A stretch of DNA of 64,000 nt, from positions 248,001 to 312,000 of the forward strand of contig NZ_QGGR01000007.1 in the NCBI RefSeq assembly GCF_003148685.1. The letters are read 5' to 3'. Position numbers and translations under genes: made by a program. The notes beneath the pieces are model-generated. The model searched no databases and had not been told where the DNA came from. It saw only the letters and a program-made list of their open reading frames with translations. Within the stretch, counting starts at the first letter, position 1, and every line of letters starts with the position of its first letter. This DNA is from Actinoplanes xinjiangensis (GTDB lineage: Bacteria; Actinomycetota; Actinomycetes; Mycobacteriales; Micromonosporaceae). This document shows, in pieces, positions 17,120 to 26,308 of this stretch.

Positions 17120-17170
17120 CCGGCCGGGCCGCCGCCCGTGCCGGTCAGCCGGCGTCCTTCACGGTGGGTG

Positions 17171-18688
17171 TCAGCCGCGGCGCCACTTCTGGTTGGCGGT
17201 TCCGCCGCACGCCCACAGCTGCACCTGGGCGCCCTCGGCGTCGTTCCAGTCCTTGATGTCGATGCACTTATTGGCCTGCGGGTTCACCAGGTCACCGGCG
17301 GCGCTGAGCACCCACTGCTGTGCCGGGTTGCCGCTGCACGTGACAATCTGCAGGACCACGCCGTCGGCGGTCGAGCCCCACGGGATGTCCAGGCACTTGT
17401 TGTTGCCGGTACGCAGGGCGCCGCCGACCGCCTCCCAGCGCTGTGCGGCCGAGCCGTTGCAGTTCCACATCTGGACCGGTACGCCGTCGGAGAAGTTCCC
17501 GTTCGGCACGTCGAGGCACTTGTTGTTCCAGTTGCTGATCACGGCACCGCCACCGCCACCGCCGCCGGAGGTGGTCAGCGACAGGCCGTACACCGAGAGG
17601 ATCTCGTTGACCGGCTGGAACCACATGGTGCCGCCGGTGGTGCAGTTGCCGTTGCCGCCCGAGGTGACGCCCTGCGCCTGGTTGCCGGAGATCCAGGAGC
17701 CGCCGGAGTCGCCGGGCTGGGCGCACGCGTTGCTGCGGCTCAGGCCGGACACCGAGCCCTGCGCGTAGTTGATCGTCTCGTTCTTGCCGAGCAGGGTGCC
17801 GCAGCGCCAGCCGGTGGTGCGCCCGGAACGGCAGATCGAGCTGCCGATCGCGGCCTCCTGCGACCCGGCGACGATCACGTTGCCACCGGAGTAGTTGTTG
17901 ACCCAGGGCTGGGAGACCCAGTTGCCGTTGGTGCGTACCCATCCGTAGTCGTTTCCGGGGAACGAGGAACCGGCGAACGTGCCCTGCGCCTGGTTGTTGA
18001 AGCCGAGTGTGGGGCTGCCGGTCCCGCCGCAGTGCCCGGCGGTGACGAAACCGCCGGCGACGGAGAACCCGACGGAGCACAGCGTGTTGCCGTTGATCAC
18101 GTACTGGTCGCCGCCGCGGGTGTCGTACATCGGCTGCGCGCGGGCCGTGGTGGCGGTTCGCACGGTGACCGCGGTCGCGCCGCTGTCGGCGGCGAACCTG
18201 CGGGCCTGGGCCTCCGCGCCGGGTGCGGCGGTGACGACGACGCTGTTGGACGCCGGGTCGGCATACCAGCCGTGCACGGTGTCGGGTGCCGCGTCGCCGT
18301 GCCGGTCGAGTTTGGCGCGGGTGGCGGCGAGGTCGCTCTCGCCGCGCTCGACGAGCGTCGGGACGGCGCCTTCGGCGCGGACGGCCGCGGCATCGGCGGC
18401 GCTGGTGACGGCGACGGTCAGACGGGTGGCGCCGTCCGGGATCCAGGCGCCGGCGAATCGTTTGCCGAGCTGGGCGCGCAGCCGTTTCTCGACGATCGGC
18501 GCGGCCGCTTCGACGGTCAGGCGCCGGGCGATCTCGTCGGCGTCGAGGCCGAGGTCGCGCTGCATCGCTTGAAGCATGCCGGGTGGGAGGGCGGGGGAGG
18601 GCGGCGCCGGTGGCGCGGCGAATCCAGGGGTGGGACTCAGGGTCGCGGCCAGGAGGAGCGCGGCGCCGAGCAGTGCGGGACGGGGCAT
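17171..18688 (-). CDS. Secreted S1 serine protease (streptogrisin/alpha-lytic type) with ricin-B lectin tail
   Basis: 505 residues: signal peptide (1-25), a pro-region to about 190 that folds the enzyme, then a chymotrypsin-fold domain with His in VTAGHCGG, Asp in GNDYGWVR and Ser in GDSGGSWI, the full triad. A Gly-rich linker is followed by a ricin-B beta-trefoil (about 390-505) with three QxW copies (QRW, QQW, QKW). Pro-region plus triad matches S1E streptogrisins; the lectin tail should bind polysaccharide. A 12-bp palindrome 36 bp upstream may be its operator. It works outside the cell on protein, probably on carbohydrate-bearing surfaces. Confidence 0.92.
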   Translation of the reverse strand: MPRPALLGAALLLAATLSPTPGFAAPPAPPSPALPPGMLQAMQRDLGLDADEIARRLTVEAAAPIVEKRLRAQLGKRFAGAWIPDGATRLTVAVTSAADAAAVRAEGAVPTLVERGESDLAATRAKLDRHGDAAPDTVHGWYADPASNSVVVTAAPGAEAQARRFAADSGATAVTVRTATTARAQPMYDTRGGDQYVINGNTLCSVGFSVAGGFVTAGHCGGTGSPTLGFNNQAQGTFAGSSFPGNDYGWVRTNGNWVSQPWVNNYSGGNVIVAGSQEAAIGSSICRSGRTTGWRCGTLLGKNETINYAQGSVSGLSRSNACAQPGDSGGSWISGNQAQGVTSGGNGNCTTGGTMWFQPVNEILSVYGLSLTTSGGGGGGGAVISNWNNKCLDVPNGNFSDGVPVQMWNCNGSAAQRWEAVGGALRTGNNKCLDIPWGSTADGVVLQIVTCSGNPAQQWVLSAAGDLVNPQANKCIDIKDWNDAEGAQVQLWACGGTANQKWRRG

Positions 18689-19002
18689 GGGTCGTCCTTT
18701 CGTGCACGCACGTGACGGGGGAAGAGAGCGCTCTCACTGGCTGAGTCTCGTGACCGCTAAGGTAACTGTCAACAAGGTTCAACAAAATATGTCGATGCCT
18801 TTACGGCGGTCCGGTTGCCGACTCCGAGGTGGTGCATCAGGCTGTCATCGGGAACATGTTCGTTTCAGTTAGTTTTTCGCGCAAGACCTTGACACTAAAA
18901 GTTCGATGGTGCGTGAATGTGTTCCACCGCGAGTTACTGGCGGATCACCCGACGGGACATCACCGCGGCGAGCAGCCGCTTCTCTCGCAAGGAGTTCACG
19001 CA
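18689..19002. promoter_or_regulatory. Divergent promoter region, protease / ytfQ-like gene
   Basis: 314 bp without a gene. For the protease, TTGACA on the minus strand (18772-18767) with GAGACT 17 bp on is a candidate promoter, and the palindrome 18724-18735 lies just downstream of it. For the sugar-binding protein, TTGACA at 18889-18894 is followed 18 bp later by GTGAAT. AAGGAG at 18989-18994 is the ribosome site of the gene at 19003. Confidence 0.45.
18724..18735. promoter_or_regulatory. GAGAGCGCTCTC palindrome, LacI-family operator candidate
   Basis: A perfect 12-bp palindrome. It resembles the core of the CebR/CelR operator (TGGGAGCGCTCCCA) that controls cellulase genes in actinomycetes. 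Location 36 bp before the protease start and just past its likely -10 fits repression by a LacI-family protein. Confidence 0.5.
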
Positions 19003-20091
19003 ATGAGTGTTCGGTCGAACAGGTGGCGGCGGCCTGCGGTCGCCGTGCTCGGCGCTGCCATGGTGCTGGGCGCTGCGGGCGCCTGCGCCAAGTCCGAGGA
19101 GAGCCCCACCAGCGGCGCCACCGGCCCCGCGCCGGCCGCGTCGCAGGTCGTGCAGTCGGCCGCCGCCGGTGCCGCGACCTGCACCATCGACCAGTACGGC
19201 GGCACGAAGGTCGATCTCAAGACGGCCAAGGTCGGCTTCTCCCAGTCGGAGAAGGAGGCCAACCCGTTCCGCATCGCCGAGACGCGGTCCATCGAGGACG
19301 AAGCGGCCAGGCTGGGCATCACCAACCTCACAACAGCGAACGCGAACTCACAGTTCAACAAGCAGATCAGCGACGTCGAGCAGATGATCGACTCCGGCGT
19401 GCAGCTGCTGGTCATCGCGCCGCTCAACTCCGACGGCTGGGACTCGGTCTTCGCCAAGGCGTCGGCGAAGAAGGTCCCGATCATCACGATCGACCGCAAG
19501 ATCAACGCCACCGCGTGCAAGGACTACCTGACCTTCATCGGCTCCGACTTCGCCGAGCAGGGCAAGCGCGCCGCCGACGAGATGGCCAAGGCGCTCGGCA
19601 ACAAGGGTGAGGTCGCGATCCTGCTCGGCGCGCCCGGCAACAACGTCACCACGCTGCGGACCAGCGGCTTCAAGGACCAGATCGCCAAGGTCGCCCCGGA
19701 CATCAAGGTCACCTTCGAGCAGACCGGCAACTTCTCCCGCGAGGAGGGCCAGAAGGTCACCGAGCAACTGCTCCAGTCCAACCCGAACATCAACGGCATC
19801 TACGGCGAGAACGACGAGATGGCGCTCGGTGCGGTGACCGCGCTCAAGGGTGCGGGCAAGAAGGCCGGCGACATCAAGATCGTGTCGATCGACGGCACCA
19901 AGGGTGCGGTCGAGGGCATCGTGAACGGCTGGATCTCCGCGGTCATCGAGTCCAACCCCCGCTTCGGGCCGCTGGCCTTCGACACCGCGACCAGGTTCTT
20001 CGCGGGCGAGGCGGTCGGCCAGGACATCATCATCGCCGACCGCGCGTACGACACCACCAACGCCAGGGCCGACGTCGGCAGCGCCTACTGA
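19003..20091 (+). CDS. ytfQ: Sugar ABC transporter substrate-binding lipoprotein (YtfQ-like)
   Basis: 362 residues. A hydrophobic leader ends in GAAGAC, a loose lipobox with Cys near residue 27. The mature part is a type I periplasmic binding protein: VGFSQSEKEANPFRIAET opens like YtfQ, the E. coli galactofuranose-binding protein, with conserved blocks LVIAPLNSDGW, ITIDRKI and IKIVSIDGTKGAVEGI. It feeds the ATPase and permeases downstream. A strong hairpin between it and the ATPase gene should raise its level over the other subunits. Galactofuranose or a pentose are the likely ligands. Confidence 0.85.
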   Translation: MSVRSNRWRRPAVAVLGAAMVLGAAGACAKSEESPTSGATGPAPAASQVVQSAAAGAATCTIDQYGGTKVDLKTAKVGFSQSEKEANPFRIAETRSIEDEAARLGITNLTTANANSQFNKQISDVEQMIDSGVQLLVIAPLNSDGWDSVFAKASAKKVPIITIDRKINATACKDYLTFIGSDFAEQGKRAADEMAKALGNKGEVAILLGAPGNNVTTLRTSGFKDQIAKVAPDIKVTFEQTGNFSREEGQKVTEQLLQSNPNINGIYGENDEMALGAVTALKGAGKKAGDIKIVSIDGTKGAVEGIVNGWISAVIESNPRFGPLAFDTATRFFAGEAVGQDIIIADRAYDTTNARADVGSAY

Positions 20092-20097
20092 CCGCGA

Positions 20098-20124
20098 GGG
20101 CGCCCGGCGACCCGCCGGGCGCCC
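20098..20124 (+). terminator. Intra-operon attenuator after the binding-protein gene
   Basis: A perfect 12-bp stem (GGGCGCCCGGCG / CGCCGGGCGCCC, 3-base loop) followed by TTT, 7 bp after the ytfQ-like stop. It should stop part of the transcripts so that the binding protein is made in excess. Confidence 0.8.
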
Positions 20125-20150
20125 TTTCCCCCACCCCTTGAGAGGTACGC

Positions 20151-21680
20151 GTGACGCTGCTCGAAGTCGCCGGCGTGTCCAAGAGTTTCCCCGGGGTCCG
20201 CGCGCTCGACGACGTGTCCTTCACCCTGCGGCCCGGCGAGGTGCACGCCCTCGTCGGTGAGAACGGCGCCGGCAAGTCCACCCTGATCAAGGTGCTGACC
20301 GGTGTCTACCGGCCGGACTCGGGAGAACTGCGCCACCACGGCCGGCCGGTGTCGTTCGCCGCGCCGATGGACGCCCAGCGCGCCGGAATCTCGACCATCT
20401 ATCAGGAGGTCAACCTCATCCCGCTGATGAGCGTGGCCCAGAACCTGTTCCTCGGCCGGGAGCCCCGCAACCGCCTCGGCCTGATCGACCGCGGCCGGAT
20501 GGAACGCGAGGCCCGCGGCATCCTCGCCGACTACGGCGTCACCACCGACGTACGCCGGCAGCTGGGCACCCTGCCGCTGGGCGCACAGCAGATGGTCGCC
20601 CTGGCCCGCGCCGTGATGATCGACGCGCAGGTGGTCATCATGGACGAGCCGACCTCCTCGCTGGAACCGCGCGAGGTGCAGACCCTGTTCGGCGTGATCC
20701 GCCGCCTGCACGCCCGGGGCATCGGCATCGTCTACGTCTCGCACCGGATGGACGAGCTCTACGAGATCTGCGACTCGGTGACCATCCTGCGCGACGGCAG
20801 ACTGGTGCACACCGGCAGGCTCGCCGACCTCGAACGCATCGAGCTGGTCTCGATGATGCTCGGCCGGGAGATGTCGCAGACCCGCCGGCAGGGCTTCACC
20901 GCGTTCGCCGGCGACCACACCACCGACGACGCCGCCCCGCCGGTCCTCCGGGTCACCGGCCTGACCAGCCGGACCAGGCTGCACGACATCAGCTTCGACG
21001 TACGTCCCGGCGAGGTCGTCGGGCTGGGCGGCCTGCTCGGCGCCGGGCGCAGCGAGACGATCAAGGCGATCGGCGGGGCGTACCCCCTCGACGCCGGCAC
21101 CGTCGAGGTCGACGGCACGCACCTCGAACGCCCGAGCACCGTCCGGGCCGTCGCGGCCGGCATCGCCGTGCAGCCGGAGGACCGCAAGGCCGAGGGCATC
21201 GTGGCCGGCCTGTCGGTCCGCGACAACATCGCCCTCGCCGTGCTGCCGCGCATGTCGCGTCTCGGCATCGTCTCGGACGCGAAGATCGACGCCGTCGTCG
21301 CGCGGTACATGACCCGCCTGCGGATCAAGGCGTCCGGCCCGGACCAGCTGGTCGGCGACCTGTCCGGCGGCAACCAGCAGAAGGTCCTGCTCGCCCGGCT
21401 GCTCGCCACCCGGCCGAAGGTCCTGCTGCTGGACGAACCCACCCGCGGCATCGACGTCGGCGCCAAGGCCGAGGTGCAGAGCCTCATCGACGAACTGGCC
21501 GGCGAGGGCCTGGGCGTCGTGCTGGTCTCCTCCGACGCCGAGGAACTGGTCGAGGGCTCCGACCGGGTGGTGGTGCTGCGCGACGGTGCCGTCGTCGGCC
21601 ACCTGACCGGCGACCGGGTGACCACCGAAGACCTGATGGCCGGCATCGCCGCGGCAGCACCCTCCGAGGACCACACATGA
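20151..21680 (+). CDS. ytfR: Sugar ABC transporter double ATP-binding protein (YtfR-like)
   Basis: 509 residues with two nucleotide-binding domains in tandem. The first has Walker A GENGAGKST, signature LPLGAQQMVALARA and Walker B VVIMDEPTSSLE. The second has a degenerate P-loop GGLLGAGRSE, as in RbsA/AraG, but a good signature LSGGNQQKVLLARL and LLLDEPTRGIDVG. This is the standard carbohydrate uptake transporter-2 ATPase. Start is GTG at 20151 with GAGAGG upstream; it overlaps the first permease by 4 bp. Confidence 0.92.
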   Translation: MTLLEVAGVSKSFPGVRALDDVSFTLRPGEVHALVGENGAGKSTLIKVLTGVYRPDSGELRHHGRPVSFAAPMDAQRAGISTIYQEVNLIPLMSVAQNLFLGREPRNRLGLIDRGRMEREARGILADYGVTTDVRRQLGTLPLGAQQMVALARAVMIDAQVVIMDEPTSSLEPREVQTLFGVIRRLHARGIGIVYVSHRMDELYEICDSVTILRDGRLVHTGRLADLERIELVSMMLGREMSQTRRQGFTAFAGDHTTDDAAPPVLRVTGLTSRTRLHDISFDVRPGEVVGLGGLLGAGRSETIKAIGGAYPLDAGTVEVDGTHLERPSTVRAVAAGIAVQPEDRKAEGIVAGLSVRDNIALAVLPRMSRLGIVSDAKIDAVVARYMTRLRIKASGPDQLVGDLSGGNQQKVLLARLLATRPKVLLLDEPTRGIDVGAKAEVQSLIDELAGEGLGVVLVSSDAEELVEGSDRVVVLRDGAVVGHLTGDRVTTEDLMAGIAAAAPSEDHT

Positions 21681-22645
21681 CGAAGAACGCTGTCGCCGAA
21701 CGGCCCGCCGCCGGTCTGGCCGCCGTCCGTTCCCGGCTGCCCGGGTACGGCGTCTACCTCGCCGTCGGGCTGCTGATGCTCTACAACATCGTCTTCACCC
21801 CGTACTTCCTGACGCTGAGCAACCTGCGCATCCAGTTGATCCAGGTCGCCCCGATCGTGATCGTCGCGCTCGGTATGGCGCTGGTCATCGGCACCGAGGG
21901 CATCGACCTGTCGGTCGGCTCGGTGATGGCGCTGGCGGCGGCGCTGATCCCGCTCTACCTCGGGTACGGCGTGGTCGCCGCGATCGGGGTGTCGCTGGCC
22001 GCCGGGGTCGCGGTCGGCCTGATCAACGGCGTGCTGGTCGCCCGGGTCGGACTGCAGCCGATCGTCGCCACCCTGGCGGTGTTCGTCGGCGGGCGCGGCC
22101 TGGCCGTGGTCGTCTCCGACGGGCAGCTCAAGGACATCCGCAACCCCGACGTGCTCCACCTCGGCTCCGGTGACCTGCTCGGCATCCCGGTGCTGGTGTG
22201 GATCGCCGCCGTCCTGGTCGCGCTCGTCGCGTTCGTGCTGCGGCGCACCGTCTTCGGTCGCCGCCTGCTCGCCGTCGGCGGCAACCGGCGCGCCGCCGAA
22301 CTGGCCGGCCTGCCGGTCGGACGGGTGCTGATCACCGTCTACGTGATCTGCGCGGTGCTCGCCTCGATCGCCGGGCTGCTGTCGGTGGCCCGGATCCAGT
22401 CGAGCGACGCGTCCGCGGTGGGCCTGCTCATCGAACTGTCCGCGATCACCGCCGTCGTCGTCGGCGGCACCCCGCTCACCGGTGGCCGGGTCCGGATCCT
22501 CGGCACGGTCGCCGGTGCCGTGCTCATGCAACTCGTGATCGCCACCATGATCAAGCACGATCTGGGGCCCTCGACGGCCGAGATGGCGCAGGCCGTCATC
22601 ATCCTCGTCGCCGTCTGGGTGGCCCGGGAGAGGAAGTCGCGATGA
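21677..22645 (+). CDS. ytfT: Sugar ABC transporter permease (YtfT-like)
   Basis: 322 residues, about nine to ten hydrophobic helices, of the RbsC/YtfT family. The motif GTEGIDLSVGSVMALAAAL in the second or third helix and the late VVVGGTPLTGGRVRI loop that contacts the ATPase are family marks. Overlaps genes on both sides by ATGA. Confidence 0.9.
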   Translation: MTKNAVAERPAAGLAAVRSRLPGYGVYLAVGLLMLYNIVFTPYFLTLSNLRIQLIQVAPIVIVALGMALVIGTEGIDLSVGSVMALAAALIPLYLGYGVVAAIGVSLAAGVAVGLINGVLVARVGLQPIVATLAVFVGGRGLAVVVSDGQLKDIRNPDVLHLGSGDLLGIPVLVWIAAVLVALVAFVLRRTVFGRRLLAVGGNRRAAELAGLPVGRVLITVYVICAVLASIAGLLSVARIQSSDASAVGLLIELSAITAVVVGGTPLTGGRVRILGTVAGAVLMQLVIATMIKHDLGPSTAEMAQAVIILVAVWVARERKSR

Positions 22646-23655
22646 CCCCGGCCCTGCTCACCGGCAGTCCCACCACCGCCCCCGCCGACAACGGCGGCAG
22701 CGAGCGCACCGACCGCATCGTCGGCCTCGTGCAGCGCCAGGGAGCCCTCGCCGTGCTGGTCACGGTGGTGCTGGTCGCGCTCGTCGCGTTCCCGGACTTC
22801 CGCAGTCTCGACAACACCGGCACGATCCTGGTCGCCGCCGCCCCGCCGATGCTGATCGCGCTCGGGATGACCCTGGTGATCATCACTGGGGGCATCGACC
22901 TGTCGGTCGGCTCGCTCTACGTGCTCGGCGGGGTGCTCGCGGCCTGGGCATCCCGGTACGGCCTGGTCGCGGCGCTGTTCGTGCCACTGCTGGTGTGCGG
23001 GGCGATCGGGCTGGTCAACGGGGTGCTGATCGCCTACACGCGGATGGCGCCGTTCATCGTCACGCTGGCCGCCCTGCTCGGCGCCCGGGGACTGATGCGG
23101 GCGATCAGCGACGAGGGGTCCACCACCTACGTGGTGGAGAACGACGCCTTCGGGCGGCTCGGGACCGGCTCGCTGCTCGGCGTCGGCTATCAGGTGTGGC
23201 TCGCCGTGGCCCTGGTACTGATCGGGATGCTGGTGCTCGCCCGGACCGGGTTCGGGCAGTCGGTGTACGCGATCGGCGGGAGTGAGGACGCCTCAGCCCT
23301 GATGGGTGTCGCCGTGCGCCGTACCAAGATATTGGTTTATGTCTGTTCCGGGTTGCTGGCCGGCCTGGCCGGGGCCGTCAACGCCGCCCGGCTGGGGTCC
23401 GGGGTGACCGTGCTCGGCGCGGGCATGGAGCTGGACGCCATCGCCGCCGTGGTGATCGGCGGAACCCTGCTCACCGGCGGCGCCGGAAGCATCGCCGGAA
23501 CCGTCGCCGGTGTGCTGCTGCTCGGTGTCATCCAGAACATGATCAATCAGGTCGGTGACCTGAACAGCAACTGGCAGCAGGTCATCAGCGGCACGTTCCT
23601 CGCCGTCGTGGTGGTCGCGCAGACCGTCCTCAACCGCCTCCGCCGCATCTCCTAG
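22642..23655 (+). CDS. yjfF: Sugar ABC transporter permease (YjfF-like)
   Basis: 337 residues from the ATG overlapping the previous stop. TLVIITGGIDLSVGSLYVLGG and VVIGGTLLTGGAGSIAGT are the same two family blocks as in the neighbouring permease, but the sequence is a different paralogue. Having two distinct permeases with one double ATPase is the YtfQRT-YjfF layout, unlike ribose systems that use one. The longer open frame upstream from 22198 is antisense-like noise. No hydrolase or catabolic gene follows. Confidence 0.9.
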   Translation: MTPALLTGSPTTAPADNGGSERTDRIVGLVQRQGALAVLVTVVLVALVAFPDFRSLDNTGTILVAAAPPMLIALGMTLVIITGGIDLSVGSLYVLGGVLAAWASRYGLVAALFVPLLVCGAIGLVNGVLIAYTRMAPFIVTLAALLGARGLMRAISDEGSTTYVVENDAFGRLGTGSLLGVGYQVWLAVALVLIGMLVLARTGFGQSVYAIGGSEDASALMGVAVRRTKILVYVCSGLLAGLAGAVNAARLGSGVTVLGAGMELDAIAAVVIGGTLLTGGAGSIAGTVAGVLLLGVIQNMINQVGDLNSNWQQVISGTFLAVVVVAQTVLNRLRRIS

Positions 23656-23708
23656 GGAGTCCCATGCGCCGCCCGCCCGCGGTCCTCGCCGGTGCCGCCG
23701 CAACCGGC

Positions 23709-24386
23709 TCAGGCCGGCTCCGGCACCACGGGCACGCCCGCGAGCATCGACACGGCGATCGTCGTCAGATGGCCGGCCAGCTCCTCGGCCGGCTCGGCGA
23801 AGTCCTGCATCACCCACTCGATGATCAGCTCGGTGACGCCGGCGACCAGGGCCAGCACCGCCCGCTCGAACAGCCGCTGATCCACCGGCGTCCCGCCGGT
23901 CCGCAGGATCAGGTCACCGAGCAGCACGGCCTCCTCGTGCAGCAGGCCGCGGCGGCGCACCTCCATCCGGGGTGCGTTGATGTAGATCACCCGAGCCCGC
24001 TCGGGATGATCGCGCAGCATCCGGGCCAGCGTCGCCATCACCGGTGTGACCAGCTCCTCCAGCGACCCCCGCGGCGGTCCCGCCGCCACGAGGGCGGCGA
24101 GCAACCACGCGTTCTGCTCGGTGTGCACCCGGAAGAGCAGGTCCGCCCGGTCGGTGAAATGGTGGTAGAAGTAGCGCTTCGACACCTTCGCCGCGGCGCA
24201 CACGTCGGCGACCGTCACCTCGTCGTAGTCACGGGTGGCGAACAGGTGCACGGCCGCGGCGACGATCCGGTCGCGCCTCTCGGCCTCGCGCTGCTCACGC
24301 GACCGGCCGGCGTAGAGCTCCCGCCCGCGGCCGGCCACGACCCCTGGATTGTTCACGCTAACAGCGTAGTCCCCGGATGCGGCCAC
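23709..24386 (-). CDS. TetR-family transcriptional regulator
   Basis: 225 residues from a GTG at 24386 (a second GTG at 24356 is equally possible). RRDRIVAAAVHLFATRDYDE and the recognition helix AAAKVSKRYFYHHFTDRADLL form a standard TetR DNA-binding domain; the C-terminal part (RLFERAVLALVAGVTELIIEW) is an all-helical ligand domain. It faces the sugar importer tail to tail and overlaps a small divergent gene at its start, so its target is probably that gene or its own promoter. Confidence 0.85.
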   Translation of the reverse strand: MAASGDYAVSVNNPGVVAGRGRELYAGRSREQREAERRDRIVAAAVHLFATRDYDEVTVADVCAAAKVSKRYFYHHFTDRADLLFRVHTEQNAWLLAALVAAGPPRGSLEELVTPVMATLARMLRDHPERARVIYINAPRMEVRRRGLLHEEAVLLGDLILRTGGTPVDQRLFERAVLALVAGVTELIIEWVMQDFAEPAEELAGHLTTIAVSMLAGVPVVPEPA

Positions 24387-24706
24387 CTCGCATGACAGGG
24401 GATCGGCACGTCACCCCGTACCGGACCGCACCGCACCACCCCGGCCCGTCGTTCACCACCGAACTGGACAGCGCCTTCCGCGCCGCCCGCCGCCTCGGCC
24501 TGTGGCTCAACACGTCCGCGGCGGCCGGCGTCGACGAGTACCTCGCCCAGGGCGCCCGGATCTATCACGGCGTGAGCCGCCGCGGCCCGGTCGGTGGCGA
24601 CGGCAGACACAACCACATCAGCACCCGGGCGGCGCTCCGGACGTACGACCGGCCGCTGCACATGCTGGTCGAACGCCTCTACCGGAGCGGGACCCGGCCC
24701 GGCTAG
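24377..24706 (+). CDS. Hypothetical small protein
   Basis: 109 residues if the ATG at 24377 is used; an ATG at 24392 avoids overlap with the tetR start and is perhaps more likely. It holds FTTELDSAFRAARRLGLWLNT, a short amphipathic helix, and an Arg/Thr-rich end. No signal peptide, membrane segment or known motif. No good ribosome site. It is divergent from tetR, which makes it a candidate target. Function unknown. Confidence 0.45.
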   Translation: MRPPRMTGDRHVTPYRTAPHHPGPSFTTELDSAFRAARRLGLWLNTSAAAGVDEYLAQGARIYHGVSRRGPVGGDGRHNHISTRAALRTYDRPLHMLVERLYRSGTRPG

Positions 24707-24768
24707 CCGATTCCCTCAGATCGGATCCCCGGTCGCCGATGCGCATCCCCGGAGCGAAGGAGAACGGG

Positions 24769-26298
24769 ATGCAAACCGCACTGGTCGCGGTGTACGTCAC
24801 CGCGACCGCGGTGGCGAGCACCTATGCGGCGCTGTCCTGGCGACGGCGCCGCCGGGCACCACTGGCGTCGTCGTTGGCGCTGATCACCGCCGGGGCCGCG
24901 CTGTGGTCCCTGGCGCAGGCGGTCGCCGTCGGGGTCGACTCGGCACCGGCGGCGCTCACGGCCACCTACCTGATGTTCCCGGGCGTCGCGATGATCGTGG
25001 CCGGCTTCCTGTGGCACACCACCGTGTTCACCGGCCGACGGCTGGAACAGCTGCGCCGCCGCCGCACCCTGCTGTGGGTGCATCCGGTGCTGCTGATGAC
25101 GGCCGTGGTCACCGACCCGTGGCATCACCTGTTCTTCAGCTCGGCCGCCGTGCACGCCACCGAGGGCGTGACGGTGCAGTTCGGACCGCTGTACTGGGTG
25201 CACACGGCGTACTGCTACACGATGATCGGCATCGGCGCGGTCCGCTCGGTGGCCGCCATGCGCCGGGCGGTCCGCGGCCACCGGCGGGTCTTCGTGATCT
25301 TCCTGGCCGGTGGGCTCGCCCCGCTCGTGGGCAACCTGCTGACCGTCTTCGCCGATCACGGCGACCGGCAGGTGGACCTGACCCCGATCCTGTTCCTGTT
25401 CACCGCGTCGATGTGGTGGTGGGCCGAACGGTCCGGCATGCCGGCGCGCCGGATGCCGGTGGCGTACGAGCACGTGATCGCCGCGATCAGCGACGCGGTG
25501 ATGGTGCTCGACCCGGACGGCCGCGTCCTGGACGTCAACCCGGCCGCCGCCGGGATGCTCGCCGAAGTGGGCCAGGTCCCGGACGGTGACGTGGTGGGCC
25601 GGATGTGGTTCGAGGTGGTCGGCCCACAGCTGACCGCGGCGTTCGCCGGCGGCACCGACCAGCAGACCCTGACCGCCGGGGACGGCACGATCTACGACGT
25701 ACGTGTGGTCCGCATGCGCACCTCCGACGGCAGCACCCCCGGCGCGGTGGTCGTGGTCCGCGACGTCACCGAGCTGGAGCGTCTGCGCGCCGAACTGACC
25801 GACCAGGCGATACGCGACGGCCTGACCGGTGTCTACAACCGCCGCCACCTCACGTCCGTGCTGCGGGAACAGGCCGATCGGGGCCGGCTCGCCGTGGTGA
25901 TGCTCGACGTCGACCACTTCAAGTCGATCAACGACACGTACGGGCACGCCGTCGGCGACCAGGTGCTGATCCGCCTGGCCCGGGAACTCACCGCGGTCGT
26001 CGGTGACACCGGCACCGTGGCCCGGTACGGCGGCGAGGAGTTCGCCGTCATCCTGCCCGATGCCGGGGCGCACGCCGCCACGGAACTGGCCGAGCGGTTA
26101 CGGCACTGCTGCGACCAGGTCGCCGTCGTCACCCCGCGCGGGCCGCTGCGGGCGACCTTCAGCGCCGGCGTGGCCGAGCTCGTACCCGGTTCCGGGATCG
26201 AGGATCTGCTGCGCCGCGCGGACCGGGCGCTCTACGCCGCCAAGGAGCAGGGCCGCAACCGGGTCGTCACCGACGACGCGCTGGCCGTGCGCCGCTAG
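24769..26298 (+). CDS. Membrane diguanylate cyclase with PAS domain
   Basis: 509 residues. The first 220 hold seven hydrophobic helices like the HisKA_7TM sensing region. A PAS domain follows (AISDAVMVLDPDGRVLDVNPAA onward) and then a GGDEF domain (DGLTGVYNRRHL to YAAKEQGRN). The active site is GGEEF in RYGGEEFAVILP, and DVDHFKSINDTYGH is intact, so the enzyme should make c-di-GMP. An RxxD inhibitory site was not seen in the expected place. AAGGAG at 24757-24762 sets the start. A hairpin terminator follows. Confidence 0.92.
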   Translation: MQTALVAVYVTATAVASTYAALSWRRRRRAPLASSLALITAGAALWSLAQAVAVGVDSAPAALTATYLMFPGVAMIVAGFLWHTTVFTGRRLEQLRRRRTLLWVHPVLLMTAVVTDPWHHLFFSSAAVHATEGVTVQFGPLYWVHTAYCYTMIGIGAVRSVAAMRRAVRGHRRVFVIFLAGGLAPLVGNLLTVFADHGDRQVDLTPILFLFTASMWWWAERSGMPARRMPVAYEHVIAAISDAVMVLDPDGRVLDVNPAAAGMLAEVGQVPDGDVVGRMWFEVVGPQLTAAFAGGTDQQTLTAGDGTIYDVRVVRMRTSDGSTPGAVVVVRDVTELERLRAELTDQAIRDGLTGVYNRRHLTSVLREQADRGRLAVVMLDVDHFKSINDTYGHAVGDQVLIRLARELTAVVGDTGTVARYGGEEFAVILPDAGAHAATELAERLRHCCDQVAVVTPRGPLRATFSAGVAELVPGSGIEDLLRRADRALYAAKEQGRNRVVTDDALAVRR

Positions 26299-26308
26299 CC
26301 CGTCCTTC

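Noticed and set aside
23664..24395. 243-codon plus-strand frame over tetR
   Set aside because: After the first 17 or so codons the frame is antisense to a clear TetR gene and has no motifs; only the start is worth a note.
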